A model generated the notes under the pieces. That model was not told the origin of the DNA. It searched no databases and saw only the letters and a program-made list of their open reading frames with translations. 64,000 bases of DNA from Streptomyces sp. NBC_00425 (GTDB lineage: Bacteria > Actinomycetota > Actinomycetes > Streptomycetales > Streptomycetaceae). The translations under genes were made by a program, and so were the position numbers. Shown here one piece after another: positions 53,443-61,965 of this stretch (positions within the stretch are counted from its first letter, which is position 1; every line of letters starts with the position of its first letter). The stretch covers positions 6,696,001 through 6,760,000 of the forward strand of contig NZ_CP107928.1 in the NCBI RefSeq assembly GCF_036030735.1, written 5' to 3'.

Positions 53443-54447
53443 ATGCTCAGCAGAAGGAACTTCCTCACCGTTGCGGTCGGCGTGGCGGCGGCGGGCGGCC
53501 TGACCGCCTGTGCCAAGAAGGACGACAGCTCCTCCGACTCCTCCTCCGGCGGCAGCAAGACGATCACGCTGGGCTTCTCCCAGGTCGGCTCGGAGAGCGG
53601 CTGGCGCAGCGCCAACACCGACTCCGTGAAGTCGGCCGCCAAGGAGGCCGGCTACAAGCTGCAGTTCTCCGACGCGCAGCAGAAGCAGGAGAACCAGATC
53701 TCCGCCATCCGCAGCTACATCACCCAGAAGGTCGACGTCATCGCCTTCTCGCCGGTGGTCGTCACCGGCTGGGACGCGGTTCTCAAGGAGGCCAAGGCCG
53801 CGAAGATCCCGGTGGTCCTCACCGACCGCTCCGTGGAGACCTCCGACGACTCCCTCTACGTCACGCTCGTCGGCTCCGACTTCACCGACGAGGGCCGCCG
53901 CGCCGCCAAGATCCTCGAGAAGGTCATCGCGAAGGCCGGCCTCAAGGCCCCGGTGAAGATCGCCCAGCTGGAGGGCACCACCGGCGCCGCCCCGGCCATC
54001 GAGCGCGCCAAGGGCTTCAAGGAGGTCATGGACGCCGAGCACAAGGACGACTGGAAGGTCGTCGTCAGCCAGACCGGTGACTTCACCCGCGCCGGCGGCA
54101 AGCAGGTCATGGCGGCCTTCCTGCAGTCCAACCCGGACATCAACGTCCTGTTCGCGCACAACGACGACATGGCCATCGGCGCCATCCAGTCCATCGAGGC
54201 GGCGGGCAAGAAGCCCGGCAAGGACATCCTGATCGTCTCGATCGACGGCGTGAAGGACGGCTTCGTGGCCATGTCCGAGGGCAAGATCAACGCCATCGTC
54301 GAGTGCAACCCGCTCCTCGGCCCCCAGCTGATGGACGTCGTGAAGAAGGTCAAGAACGGCGAGAAGGTCGAGCGCTGGATCAAGACCAAGGAGGGCGACT
54401 TCATGCAGGACCAGGCCAAGGCCGCGCTCCCGAGCCGCAAGTACTGA
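53443..54447 (+). CDS. ytfQ: YtfQ-like sugar-binding lipoprotein
   Basis: 334 residues from ATG 53443 with AAAGGAG upstream. Signal MLSRRNFLTVAVGVAAAGGLTAC carries twin arginines and a lipobox (LTAC). The mature part closely follows E. coli YtfQ: ITLGFSQVGSESGWRSANTDSVKSAA, SDAQQKQENQISAIRSYITQKVDVIAFSPVVVTGWDAVLKEAK, SQTGDFTRAGGKQVMAAF, LFAHNDDMAIGAIQSIEAAGKKPGKDILIVSIDGV. YtfQ binds galactofuranose; the furanose preference may suit arabinofuranose here, which is inference. First gene of the importer set. Confidence 0.92.
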   Translation: MLSRRNFLTVAVGVAAAGGLTACAKKDDSSSDSSSGGSKTITLGFSQVGSESGWRSANTDSVKSAAKEAGYKLQFSDAQQKQENQISAIRSYITQKVDVIAFSPVVVTGWDAVLKEAKAAKIPVVLTDRSVETSDDSLYVTLVGSDFTDEGRRAAKILEKVIAKAGLKAPVKIAQLEGTTGAAPAIERAKGFKEVMDAEHKDDWKVVVSQTGDFTRAGGKQVMAAFLQSNPDINVLFAHNDDMAIGAIQSIEAAGKKPGKDILIVSIDGVKDGFVAMSEGKINAIVECNPLLGPQLMDVVKKVKNGEKVERWIKTKEGDFMQDQAKAALPSRKY

Positions 54448-54462
54448 CCGACGCACCCACCG

Positions 54463-54511
54463 GCAGGGAGCCTCCGGCCGACCGAGCGCCATCGGTCCCG
54501 GGGCTCCCTGC
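54463..54511 (+). terminator. Intercistronic stem-loop between ytfQ- and ytfR-like genes
   Basis: GCAGGGAGCC (54463-54472) pairs perfectly with GGCTCCCTGC (54502-54511), and an inner GACCGA/TCGGTC can also pair. Such structures after binding-protein genes usually partially terminate or protect the upstream mRNA, giving more binding protein than transporter. Confidence 0.65.
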
Positions 54512-54541
54512 GGGCCTGAACCAATCAAGAGGAGCGCTGCC

Positions 54542-56074
54542 ATGGCAGAGCCGCGGCCCGTCCTGGAAATGGCGGGCATAGTCAAGGAGTTCCCGGGGGT
54601 ACGGGCTCTGTCGGGCGTCGACTTCCGGCTCTTCCCCGGCGAGATCCACGCCCTGATGGGCGAGAACGGGGCGGGCAAGTCCACCCTCATCAAGGTGCTG
54701 ACCGGGGTGTACTCCCTGGACGGCGGCACGATCACGCTGGACGGCGCGTCCGTGCGTATCGCGAGCCCGCTGCAGGCCCAGCAGGCCGGCATCAGCACGG
54801 TCTACCAGGAGGTCAACCTCTGCCCCAACCTGTCGGTGGCGGAGAACATCTTCATCGGCCGTGAGCCCACCCGTATGGGCCGCATCCAGTGGAAGCGGCT
54901 GCGCCGGGAGGCCGCGGAGCTGGTGGACCGGCTCGGACTCGACATCGACGTCTCCGCCCCGCTGTCGTCGTACCCACTGGCCGTGCAGCAACTGGTCGCG
55001 ATCGTCAGGTCGTTGAACACCGGCGGCGGCGACGGACCGGGCACCAAGGTGCTGATCCTCGACGAGCCGACGTCCAGCCTCGACCGCGACGAGGTCCTGC
55101 AACTGTTCGCGCTGATGCGGCGGTTGAAGGACGAGGGCGTGGCCATCCTGTTCGTGTCGCACTTCCTCGACCAGATCTACGAGATCTGCGACCGGATGAC
55201 CGTGCTGCGCAACGGCACCCTGGTCGGCGAGCACATGGTGAGCGACCTCGACCAGGTCGGCCTCGTCCAGCTCATGCTCGGCAAGGCCATGGGCCAGCTC
55301 GACGAGCTCCAGGAGCAGCAGCAGCGCGCCGAGGCGGGCGAGGCCCTGCTGCACGCGGACGGCCTCGGCAAGACCGGCCGGATCGCGCCGTTCGACCTGG
55401 AGATCAAGAAGGGCGAGGTGATCGGGCTCGCCGGTCTGCTCGGTTCGGGACGCACCGAACTCGCCCGGCTGCTCTTCGGCGCCGACCAGCCGGACACCGG
55501 CACGGTGTCCATCGACGGCAAGCAGGTCTCGATGAGCGCCCCGAACGACGCGATCGGCGCGGGCGTCGCCTTCTGCTCCGAGAACCGCAAGAGCGAGGGC
55601 CTGGTGCCCGACCTCACGGTGCGGGAGAACATCATCCTGGCCCTGCAGGCCTCACGCGGCTGGACGCGGCCCATCCCGGCCGCCCAGCGCGACGAACTGG
55701 TCGCCAAGTACATCAAGGCCCTGGACATCCGCCCCGCCAACCCCGAGGCCAGGGTGGGCCAGCTCAGCGGCGGCAACCAGCAGAAGGTGCTGCTCGCCCG
55801 CTGGCTGATCACCCAGCCGAAGCTGCTGATCCTGGACGAGCCGACGCGCGGCATCGACATCGGCGCGAAGGCGGAGATCCAGAAGCTCGTCGTGTCCCTC
55901 TCCGAGGACGGGATGTCCGTGCTGTACATCGCGGCCGAGCTGGAGGAGGTACTCCGGCTCAGTCACACCATCGGGGTGCTGCGCGACCGCCGGCTGGTGG
56001 CGCAGATCGCCAACGGGCCCGAGATCACCACGAGCCGGATCCTGGAGACCATCGCGAGCGGAGAGCACCAGTGA
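54542..56074 (+). CDS. ytfR: Sugar ABC transporter ATP-binding protein (YtfR type)
   Basis: 510 residues from ATG 54542 with AAGAGGAG upstream. The first half has [31 protein letters not shown] and [15 protein letters not shown]; the second has [34 protein letters not shown] and [20 protein letters not shown] typical CUT2 two-domain ATPase. Its stop overlaps the GTG of the next gene (GTGA). Energises the importer with the YtfQ-like receptor and the two permeases. Confidence 0.93.
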   Translation: MAEPRPVLEMAGIVKEFPGVRALSGVDFRLFPGEIHALMGENGAGKSTLIKVLTGVYSLDGGTITLDGASVRIASPLQAQQAGISTVYQEVNLCPNLSVAENIFIGREPTRMGRIQWKRLRREAAELVDRLGLDIDVSAPLSSYPLAVQQLVAIVRSLNTGGGDGPGTKVLILDEPTSSLDRDEVLQLFALMRRLKDEGVAILFVSHFLDQIYEICDRMTVLRNGTLVGEHMVSDLDQVGLVQLMLGKAMGQLDELQEQQQRAEAGEALLHADGLGKTGRIAPFDLEIKKGEVIGLAGLLGSGRTELARLLFGADQPDTGTVSIDGKQVSMSAPNDAIGAGVAFCSENRKSEGLVPDLTVRENIILALQASRGWTRPIPAAQRDELVAKYIKALDIRPANPEARVGQLSGGNQQKVLLARWLITQPKLLILDEPTRGIDIGAKAEIQKLVVSLSEDGMSVLYIAAELEEVLRLSHTIGVLRDRRLVAQIANGPEITTSRILETIASGEHQ

Positions 56075-57192
56075 CCACGTCTTCGACCACCTCTTCCCGG
56101 TGGCGGGCGCTGACCCGGCACCATCTGTTCTGGCCGGTGGCGGTGCTCGTGCTCCTGCTGCTCGTCAACGTCCCCTTCACGCCGGACTTCTTCTCGATCA
56201 AGATGGCGGACGGCCACCTCTACGGCAGCCTCGTGTCGATCGTGCTGTTCGGGTCGCCGCTCATCCTGGTGGCGGTCGGCATGACCCTGGTCATCGCCAC
56301 CGGCGGCATCGACCTCTCGGTCGGCGCCGTGGTCGCCATCACCGGAGCACTGGCCTGCTCCTACATCAGCGACCAGAAGGACCAGGGCGCGCTGTCCGGA
56401 GTGCTGCTCGCCATGGGCCTCGGCCTGCTCGCCGCGGTCGTCTGCGGTCTGTGGAACGGCTTCCTCGTCGCCCGGATGGGCATCCAGCCGATCATCGCCA
56501 CCCTGATCATCATGGTCGCCGGCCGCGGTGTCGCCCAGCTGATCACCGACGGCCAGATCATCACCATCAACAGTGAGCCGTACAAGCTGATCGGCGGCGG
56601 CTACTGGCTGACGCTGCCGTTCTCCATCTTCGTGGTGGCCGCGGTCGTGGCCGTCACCGGGGCGCTGACCCGCCGCACGGCGCTCGGCCTGCTGGTGGAG
56701 GCCGTCGGCGGCAACGCCGAGGCGAGCCGCCTGGTCGGCATCAGGTCCCGTCGCATCAAGATCCTGGTCTACATGTTCTGCGCGCTCTGCGCGGGCATCG
56801 CCGGCCTGATGATCAGCTCCAACACCTCGGCCGCCGACGGCAACAACGCTGGCCTGTGGATCGAACTCGACGCGATCCTCGCCGTGGTGATCGGCGGCAC
56901 CTCGCTGCTGGGCGGCCGGTTCTCCATCGGCGGCACGGTGGTCGGCGCCCTCGTCATCCAGACGCTGACCACCACGATCTACACCATCGGCGTGCCGACC
57001 CAGACCAACCTGGTCTTCAAGGCCGCCGTCGTCATCGTCGTCTGCCTGCTGCAGTCCCCGAAGTTCCGCGACAAGGTCTTCGGCGCGAAGTTCGCCGCCC
57101 GGTTCGGCGCGAAGAGCGGCGCCAAGCCGGCCGCGACCCCGGCGGACCCCGCCGCGGCGACCGAGGCCGCTCCCAAGATGGAGGTGTCGTGA
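56071..57192 (+). CDS. ytfT: Sugar ABC transporter permease (YtfT type)
   Basis: 373 residues from GTG 56071, coupled to the ATPase gene. Hydrophobic helices include HLFWPVAVLVLLLLVNVPF and the CUT2 signature LILVAVGMTLVIATGGIDLSVGAVVAITGAL. RTALGLLVEAVGGNAEASRLVGIRSRRIK is the ATPase-contact loop. The C-terminal ~45 residues are an Ala/Lys repeat (FGAKFAARFGAKSGAKPAATP) that the E. coli protein lacks. Pairs with the following permease as a heterodimer, as in ytfT/yjfF. Confidence 0.92.
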   Translation: MTTSSTTSSRWRALTRHHLFWPVAVLVLLLLVNVPFTPDFFSIKMADGHLYGSLVSIVLFGSPLILVAVGMTLVIATGGIDLSVGAVVAITGALACSYISDQKDQGALSGVLLAMGLGLLAAVVCGLWNGFLVARMGIQPIIATLIIMVAGRGVAQLITDGQIITINSEPYKLIGGGYWLTLPFSIFVVAAVVAVTGALTRRTALGLLVEAVGGNAEASRLVGIRSRRIKILVYMFCALCAGIAGLMISSNTSAADGNNAGLWIELDAILAVVIGGTSLLGGRFSIGGTVVGALVIQTLTTTIYTIGVPTQTNLVFKAAVVIVVCLLQSPKFRDKVFGAKFAARFGAKSGAKPAATPADPAAATEAAPKMEVS

Positions 57193-58214
57193 TGAGCGCG
57201 ACCACCCAGAGCCCCACGGCCTCCGACAGCCGTACCCCGTCCAAGGCCGCGCGTCTGCTCGGCGACCGGCGGCTGCCCGTCGGCGTGACGGCCCTGCTGT
57301 TCCTCGTGATGTACGGGGTGGGCCTCGGCCGCTACCAGTTCTACGGGTTCGCCGAACCGCAGGTCTTCCTGAACCTGTTCATCGACAACGGCTATCTGCT
57401 GGTCGCCGCGGTCGGCGTCACCTTCGTCATCCTGTCCGGCGGCATCGACCTCTCCGTAGGGTCGATGATCGGCTTCACGACGATGTTCACGGCCTGGCTG
57501 GTGGAGCGCCAGGGGCTGCCGATCGTCGTCGTGATCCCCATGGCGCTGGCGGTGGGGGCCTTCGGCGGCTTCCTGATGGGCTATGTGATCCACAACTTCG
57601 AGATCCAGCCCTTCATCGTGACCCTCGCCGGTCTCTTCCTCTTCCGCGGTCTGTGCCTGGTCATCAGCAAGGAGTCGATCTCGATCGGCGACGCCTCGGT
57701 GAGCAGCATGGCCCAGGCGCAGGTGTCGCTGGGGATGGGCTTCGTGTCGATCGGCGCGATCGTCTCGCTGGTGGTCCTCGCCGTGGCGTTCTACGTCCTG
57801 CACTACACGCGCTTCGGGCGCCGGGTGTACGCGATCGGCGGCAACGAGCAGTCGGCCATGCTGATGGGCCTTCCGCAGGGCGGCACGAAGATCGCCGTGT
57901 ACACGGTGAGCGGGTTCTGCTCGGCGCTCGCCGGTCTCCTGTTCACCCTCTACATCCAGTCCGGCGACCCGCTGCACGCCACCGGCATGGAGCTCGACGC
58001 GATCGCCGCGGTCGTCATCGGCGGCACGCTGCTGACCGGCGGCTCCGGCTATGTGCTGGGAACCCTGTTCGGCGTGCTGGTGCTCGGTCTCATCAAGAGC
58101 ATCATCCAGTTCGAGGGCACGCTGAGCTCCTGGTGGACGAAGATCGCCACCGGTGTGCTGCTGTGCGCGTTCATCCTGGTCCAGCGCTTCATGACGACCC
58201 GGAAGAAGACCTGA
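57192..58214 (+). CDS. yjfF: Sugar ABC transporter permease (YjfF type)
   Basis: 340 residues from ATG 57192 (TGATG overlap with the preceding stop; a GTG at 57189 is also in frame). VGVTALLFLVMYGVGLGRYQFYGF begins the membrane part; LLVAAVGVTFVILSGGIDLSVGSMIGFTTMFTAWL is the CUT2 signature; RFGRRVYAIGGNEQSAMLMGLPQGGTKI is the contact loop; and ALAGLLFTLYIQSGDPLHATGMELDAIAAVVIGGTLLTGGSG follows E. coli YjfF. Last gene of the operon. Confidence 0.92.
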   Translation: MSATTQSPTASDSRTPSKAARLLGDRRLPVGVTALLFLVMYGVGLGRYQFYGFAEPQVFLNLFIDNGYLLVAAVGVTFVILSGGIDLSVGSMIGFTTMFTAWLVERQGLPIVVVIPMALAVGAFGGFLMGYVIHNFEIQPFIVTLAGLFLFRGLCLVISKESISIGDASVSSMAQAQVSLGMGFVSIGAIVSLVVLAVAFYVLHYTRFGRRVYAIGGNEQSAMLMGLPQGGTKIAVYTVSGFCSALAGLLFTLYIQSGDPLHATGMELDAIAAVVIGGTLLTGGSGYVLGTLFGVLVLGLIKSIIQFEGTLSSWWTKIATGVLLCAFILVQRFMTTRKKT

Positions 58215-58250
58215 GCCGAAGAGCGGTCCCCGAGCGGTCCCGCAATCACT

Positions 58251-58310
58251 GAAGCGGTCCTGAGCGGTCCTGAGCGGTCCTGAGCGGTCCTGAGCGGTCC
58301 TGAGCGGCCC
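58251..58310. repeat. 10-bp tandem repeat TGAGCGGTCC
   Basis: Four exact units at 58261-58300, flanked by GAAGCGGTCC (58251) and TGAGCGGCCC (58301). It lies between the importer operon and the convergent ATPase gene and runs into a stem-loop. Confidence 0.88.
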
Positions 58311-58340
58311 CGAGCGTGCTGTGCCGGCCGCTCGGGGCCG
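58305..58340. terminator. Stem-loop between convergent genes
   Basis: CGGCCCCGAGCG (58305-58316) pairs perfectly with CGCTCGGGGCCG (58329-58340) around a 12-nt loop. It ends 10 bp before the stop of the minus-strand gene at 58350. Confidence 0.82.
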
Positions 58341-58349
58341 CTTTCGCCG

Positions 58350-58772
58350 TCACCCGTCCGGCGACAGGAGGGCGGAGACGCCCGTCTTGAAGGTGACCCA
58401 CACCGTCTTGCCGACGGCGTGCTCGGTGACGCCCAGGTCGTCCGAGAGCTCCCGGGCCAGGTACAGGCCCCGGCCCGAGCACGCGTCCTCGGTCGGCGGG
58501 GCCGCCGGCGCGGGCCGGTCGCCGGTGTCGCGCACCGCGAGCCGCAGCAGATGGCCGTCGAGAGTCAGCGTCACGCAGTACTGCCGGCCCGGGGGCGCGC
58601 CGTGCAGCAGGGCGTTCGTGGCGAGCTCCGACGCGCACAGCTTGACGTCGTCTAGCCGGTCGACGCAGCCCCACTCCGTGAGGGCCTGCGCGACGAACGC
58701 GCGTGCGGCCCCCACGGAGGTGCGCGTGCGGGGGAATCGACGTTGCCGTGACTGGTGCCGGGACAGGGGCAC
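58350..58772 (-). CDS. RsbW-like ATP-binding regulatory protein (HATPase_c)
   Basis: 140 residues from GTG 58772 with GGAGG upstream. GAARAFVAQALTEWGCVDRLDDVKLCASELATNALLHG holds the N-box (SELATNALLH). RLAVRDTGDRPAPAAPPTEDACSGRGLYLARELSDDLGV holds the G1 and G2 boxes of the GHKL fold. Streptomycetes have many such proteins related to anti-sigma kinases such as RsbW and SpoIIAB; most are unassigned. No sigma or anti-anti-sigma gene is adjacent. Soluble. Confidence 0.87.
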   Translation of the reverse strand: MPLSRHQSRQRRFPRTRTSVGAARAFVAQALTEWGCVDRLDDVKLCASELATNALLHGAPPGRQYCVTLTLDGHLLRLAVRDTGDRPAPAAPPTEDACSGRGLYLARELSDDLGVTEHAVGKTVWVTFKTGVSALLSPDG

Positions 58773-58952
58773 GGGGGCACCTCCATGGTTCAGGGGCGTC
58801 CTGCGGCGAGACCTTACTGTTGTTCGCGAAAGGTAACAAGGTCGCCAGGGGTGGCTGAGGGTGGCTGAGGGTGGCGGTTGGCGGATGAGGCAAGTCGCCT
58901 ACCGTGTAGGGCGGCAGGGTCGCAGGAACGGTCGGCCGTACAGGAGGACGTC

Positions 58953-59495
58953 GTGGGTGGGAGCGGTTGGGTCAGCACGTCGTTGCCGTATCTGACGCCA
59001 TGGGACCCCGGACGGGGCGACGCCTGGGCGGCCGAGGCGGCGGCGCAGGGCCGGCGCGGCGGTCAGCGCATCGTGCACGCCGGCGAGACGCCCGCGCCCG
59101 CCGAGGTCGCGGCGCTGCTCGGCGTCCCGGAGGGCGACCCGGTCGTGGTGCGCCGGCGGCTGATCCTCCTCGACGACGAGCCCAGCGAGCTCACCGACAC
59201 GTACTACCCGGTCGCCATAGCCGCCGGCACCCGTCTCGCCGGCATGGCCAAGATCCCCGGCGGTGCGCTCACGCTGCTCGCCGAGCTCGGGCACGTCGGC
59301 GTCCTCGTCCGGGAGGACGTGACGGCCGGGATGCCCGACGAGGAGGAGCGCCGCGCCCTTCGAACCGCCGCCGAGGAACCGGTCCTGCGGCTGGTCCGGC
59401 TCACGCTCGACCGCGACGACCGGCCGATCCAGGTCGACCGTATGGTGATGCCTGCCCTCCGGCAGAGGCTGCGCTACCAGATCAGGATCGGATGA
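58953..59495 (+). CDS. UTRA-domain protein without DNA-binding domain
   Basis: 180 residues from GTG 58953 with CAGGAGG upstream; upstream sequence offers no helix-turn-helix in frame. The protein is a UTRA effector domain only: IVHAGETPAPAEVAALLGVPEGDPVVVRRRLILLDDEPSELTDTYYPVAIAAGTRLAG, then EEPVLRLVRLTLDRDDRPIQVDRMVMPALRQRLRYQIRI. It is homologous to the C-terminal part of the next protein and overlaps it by ATGA. It may form a heterodimer with that GntR or act as a separate ligand-binding subunit; both are inference. Confidence 0.8.
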   Translation: MGGSGWVSTSLPYLTPWDPGRGDAWAAEAAAQGRRGGQRIVHAGETPAPAEVAALLGVPEGDPVVVRRRLILLDDEPSELTDTYYPVAIAAGTRLAGMAKIPGGALTLLAELGHVGVLVREDVTAGMPDEEERRALRTAAEEPVLRLVRLTLDRDDRPIQVDRMVMPALRQRLRYQIRIG

Positions 59496-60313
59496 CCGTG
59501 CCCAAGGCAGAACCGGAAGCCGTCGACCGCCGCTCCCTCCACGAGCGCATCGCGGCCGATCTGCGCGACGACATCATGAGCGGAGAGCTCGCTCCCGGCG
59601 CCAACCTGCCCACCACCGCGCAGCTGAAGGAACGGTTCGGGGCGTCCAGCGCCACGGTCCAGAAAGCTCTGCGACTCCTCAAGGAGGAGCTCCTGGTGGT
59701 CGGGCGCGCGGGCGCCGCCGTCACCGTCCGAGCGCACCGCCGGCGCACGGTCAGGCCCGCCGACCTCGCGCGGCCCGCAGAGCCCGGGACGCCCTACCGC
59801 TGGCTCACCGAGGCCGCCAAGCACGGCACCCACGCCCGCACCGAGCTCCTCGAGGTCGCGGAGCGCCGCCCGCCCGCCGACGTCCGCGCCGCCCTGGACC
59901 TTCCGGCGGACGGCGCCGCCCTGCTGCGGAGCCAGATCCTCCTGGTCGACGACGAGCCGGCCGAGCTGGTCGAGTCCTACTACCCACTGGACATCGCCCG
60001 AGGCACGCCCCTGGCCGAGCGCCGCCGGATCAGGGGCGGCGCCCCCGCCCTGCTGACCGAGCTCGGTCACCCGCCCCGGCGGAGCACGGACCGCGTCTCG
60101 GCCCGCGTCCCCACCCAGAACCAGTACCAGGCACTCCGGCTCACCGGCGGCATGCCGGTGCTGCGCACCCTGCGCGTCGTCCGCGGCGACGACGGCCGTC
60201 CCGTCGAGGTGACCGTCATGGTGAAAGCGGGCCATCTCTACGAGCTGCAGTACGAGTTCACCTCGCAGGAACCGCAGGAACCGCAGGAGCCGCAGGAGCC
60301 GGACGGACCTTAG
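59492..60313 (+). CDS. GntR-family (HutC/UTRA type) transcriptional regulator
   Basis: 273 residues. The winged helix is SLHERIAADLRDDIMSGELAPGANLPTTAQLKERFGASSATVQKALRLLKEELLVVGRAG. The UTRA domain (about 105-250) has RTELLEVAERRPPADVRAALDLPADGAALLRSQILLVDDEPAELVESYYPLDIARGTPLAE and MPVLRTLRVVRGDDGRPVEVTVMV. The tail is a QEPQEPQEP repeat from tandem 9-bp units. It is coupled to the preceding UTRA-only gene, and its end overlaps the convergent MarR gene by 4 bp. Confidence 0.9.
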   Translation: MTVPKAEPEAVDRRSLHERIAADLRDDIMSGELAPGANLPTTAQLKERFGASSATVQKALRLLKEELLVVGRAGAAVTVRAHRRRTVRPADLARPAEPGTPYRWLTEAAKHGTHARTELLEVAERRPPADVRAALDLPADGAALLRSQILLVDDEPAELVESYYPLDIARGTPLAERRRIRGGAPALLTELGHPPRRSTDRVSARVPTQNQYQALRLTGGMPVLRTLRVVRGDDGRPVEVTVMVKAGHLYELQYEFTSQEPQEPQEPQEPDGP

Positions 60314-60783
60314 GGGTTGCCGCCCTCCGTCGCCAGCATCCGCTGCAGCAGCGCTCGCAGCACCACCCGCTCCTGCTCCGCCAGTCCCGCCAGCGGCTCC
60401 CGGGCGAACCGCAGCGACTCGCGCAGCCCCTTGGCGATGTCGCGGCCCTCGTCCGTCGCCGCCGCCAGCTTCACCCGGCGGTCGGCCGGGTCGGGGCGGC
60501 GTTCGACCAGGCCGCGGGACTCCAGGCGGTCGACGATGCCGGTCACGTTGGACGGCTCGCACTTCAGCTTCTGCGCCAGCTTGCGCATCGGCAGCGGCTC
60601 CAGCGAGAGCAGGCTCAGCAGCCGGGCCTGCGCCCCGGTGAGGGAGTGGTCGGCGGCGGCCTCCTCGTAGTCCTCGTAGAAACGCGCCACGACCTCGCCG
60701 ATCAGCTCGACGACCTCCATGGTCAGGGCGTCGGGCAGGGAGGTGGGACCAGCTGGGCGAGAGGTCGGATGTGAGGCGGCCAT
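60310..60783 (-). CDS. MarR-family transcriptional regulator
   Basis: 157 residues from ATG 60783. LTGAQARLLSLLSLEPLPMRKLAQKLKCEPSNVTGIVDRLESRGLVERRPDPADRRVKLAAATDEG is the MarR winged helix with the DRR wing. Helices before and after form the dimer. It is divergent from the NADP-dependent oxidoreductase with a 123-bp AT-rich gap that holds a palindrome, the usual setting for a repressor of that gene and of itself. One Cys (KCEPSN) lies in the recognition region. Confidence 0.9.
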   Translation of the reverse strand: MAASHPTSRPAGPTSLPDALTMEVVELIGEVVARFYEDYEEAAADHSLTGAQARLLSLLSLEPLPMRKLAQKLKCEPSNVTGIVDRLESRGLVERRPDPADRRVKLAAATDEGRDIAKGLRESLRFAREPLAGLAEQERVVLRALLQRMLATEGGNP

Positions 60784-60811
60784 GGATCCAGGGTACCCGT
60801 TTACTTGACAT

Positions 60812-60826
60812 CCTGAAATATTCAGG
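60812..60826. promoter_or_regulatory. MarR-type palindrome
   Basis: CCTGAAATATTCAGG, perfect 6-bp arms around ATA, just after TTGACA (60805-60810). A further half-site TTTCAGG lies at 60837-60843. It is central in the MarR/oxidoreductase divergent region. Confidence 0.7.
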
Positions 60827-60906
60827 AGCATGGTTGTTTCAGGTAGTGAAGCATTTTCGTACCGCATGATTCGCAGGATTCTCCCGCACGTGAAAGGCAG
60901 CCCCCC

Positions 60907-61926
60907 ATGACTGACTCGGCCCTCCCCTCCACCGGCCGCGAATGGCGTCTGCTCAGCCGTCCCGTCGGCTGGCCGAAGCCCGAGGACTTCGAGCTGGCCG
61001 AGACGGAGATCCGCCGGCCCGGTCCGGGTGAGGTGCTGGTGCGCAACGCGTACGTCTCCGTCGACCCCTACATGCGCGGCCGCATGAGCAGCGCCAAGTC
61101 CTATGTCGCCCCCTTCGAGCTGGGCAAGCCCATGCAGGGCGGGGCGGTCGGCGAGGTCGTCGCCTCCGAGGCCGAGGGCATCGCGCCCGGCGACCACGTC
61201 CTGCACTTCGGCGGCTGGCGCGAGTACGCGGTCTTCGACGCCAAGCAGGCCGTCAAGGTCGACCCGGACGCCGCGCCCCTGTCCGCCTACCTCGGCGTCC
61301 TCGGCATGACCGGCCTCACCGCCTACGCCGGACTGCTGCGCACCGCCTCCTTCAAGGAGGGCGACTCCGTCTTCGTGTCGGGCGCGGCCGGCGCCGTCGG
61401 CAGTCAGGTCGGCCAGATCGCCCGGCTCAAGGGCGCCTCCCGGGTCATCGGCTCGGCCGGCTCCGACGACAAGGTCAAGCTCCTGGTCGAGGAGTACGGC
61501 TTCGACGCCGCCTTCAACTACAAGAACGGCCCCGTGGCCGAGCAGCTGCGCGACGCCGCCCCCGACGGGATCGACGTCTACTTCGACAACGTCGGCGGCG
61601 ACCATCTCGAGGCGGCCATCGGCTCCCTCAACGAGAAGGGCCGCATCGCGATCTGCGGCATGATCTCCGTCTACAACAACACCGAGCCGGCCCCCGGCCC
61701 GAAGAACCTCGCGCGCCTCATCCAGACCCGCGGCCGCATCGAGGGTCTCCTCGTCGGCGACCACTACGACCTGCAGCCGCAGTTCGTCCAGGAGGTCGGC
61801 GCCTGGGTCCGCTCCGGTGAGCTGAAGTACCGCGAGACGGTCGTCGAGGGCATCGAGAACAACCTCGAGGCGTTCCTCGGCGTCCTGCGCGGCGACAACA
61901 CCGGAAAGATGATCGTCAAGCTCTGA
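60907..61926 (+). CDS. NADP-dependent medium-chain oxidoreductase (zinc-less)
   Basis: 339 residues. LLSRPVGWPKPEDFELAETEIRRPGPGEVLVRNAYVSVDPYMRGRM is the start of the leukotriene B4 dehydrogenase / curcumin reductase group. VLGMTGLTAYAGLLRTASFKEGDSVFVSGAAGAVGSQVGQIARLKG is the nucleotide-binding motif (GAAGAVGS), and GIDVYFDNVGGDHLEAAI and LKYRETVVEGIENNLEAFLGVLRGDNTGKMIVKL also fit. These enzymes reduce alpha,beta-unsaturated carbonyls. Divergent from the MarR gene that probably controls it in response to an electrophile or aromatic. Confidence 0.9.
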   Translation: MTDSALPSTGREWRLLSRPVGWPKPEDFELAETEIRRPGPGEVLVRNAYVSVDPYMRGRMSSAKSYVAPFELGKPMQGGAVGEVVASEAEGIAPGDHVLHFGGWREYAVFDAKQAVKVDPDAAPLSAYLGVLGMTGLTAYAGLLRTASFKEGDSVFVSGAAGAVGSQVGQIARLKGASRVIGSAGSDDKVKLLVEEYGFDAAFNYKNGPVAEQLRDAAPDGIDVYFDNVGGDHLEAAIGSLNEKGRIAICGMISVYNNTEPAPGPKNLARLIQTRGRIEGLLVGDHYDLQPQFVQEVGAWVRSGELKYRETVVEGIENNLEAFLGVLRGDNTGKMIVKL

Positions 61927-61965
61927 CCCCGACCGCCCGGACCCCCGGCCCGGCCGTCACGCGCC

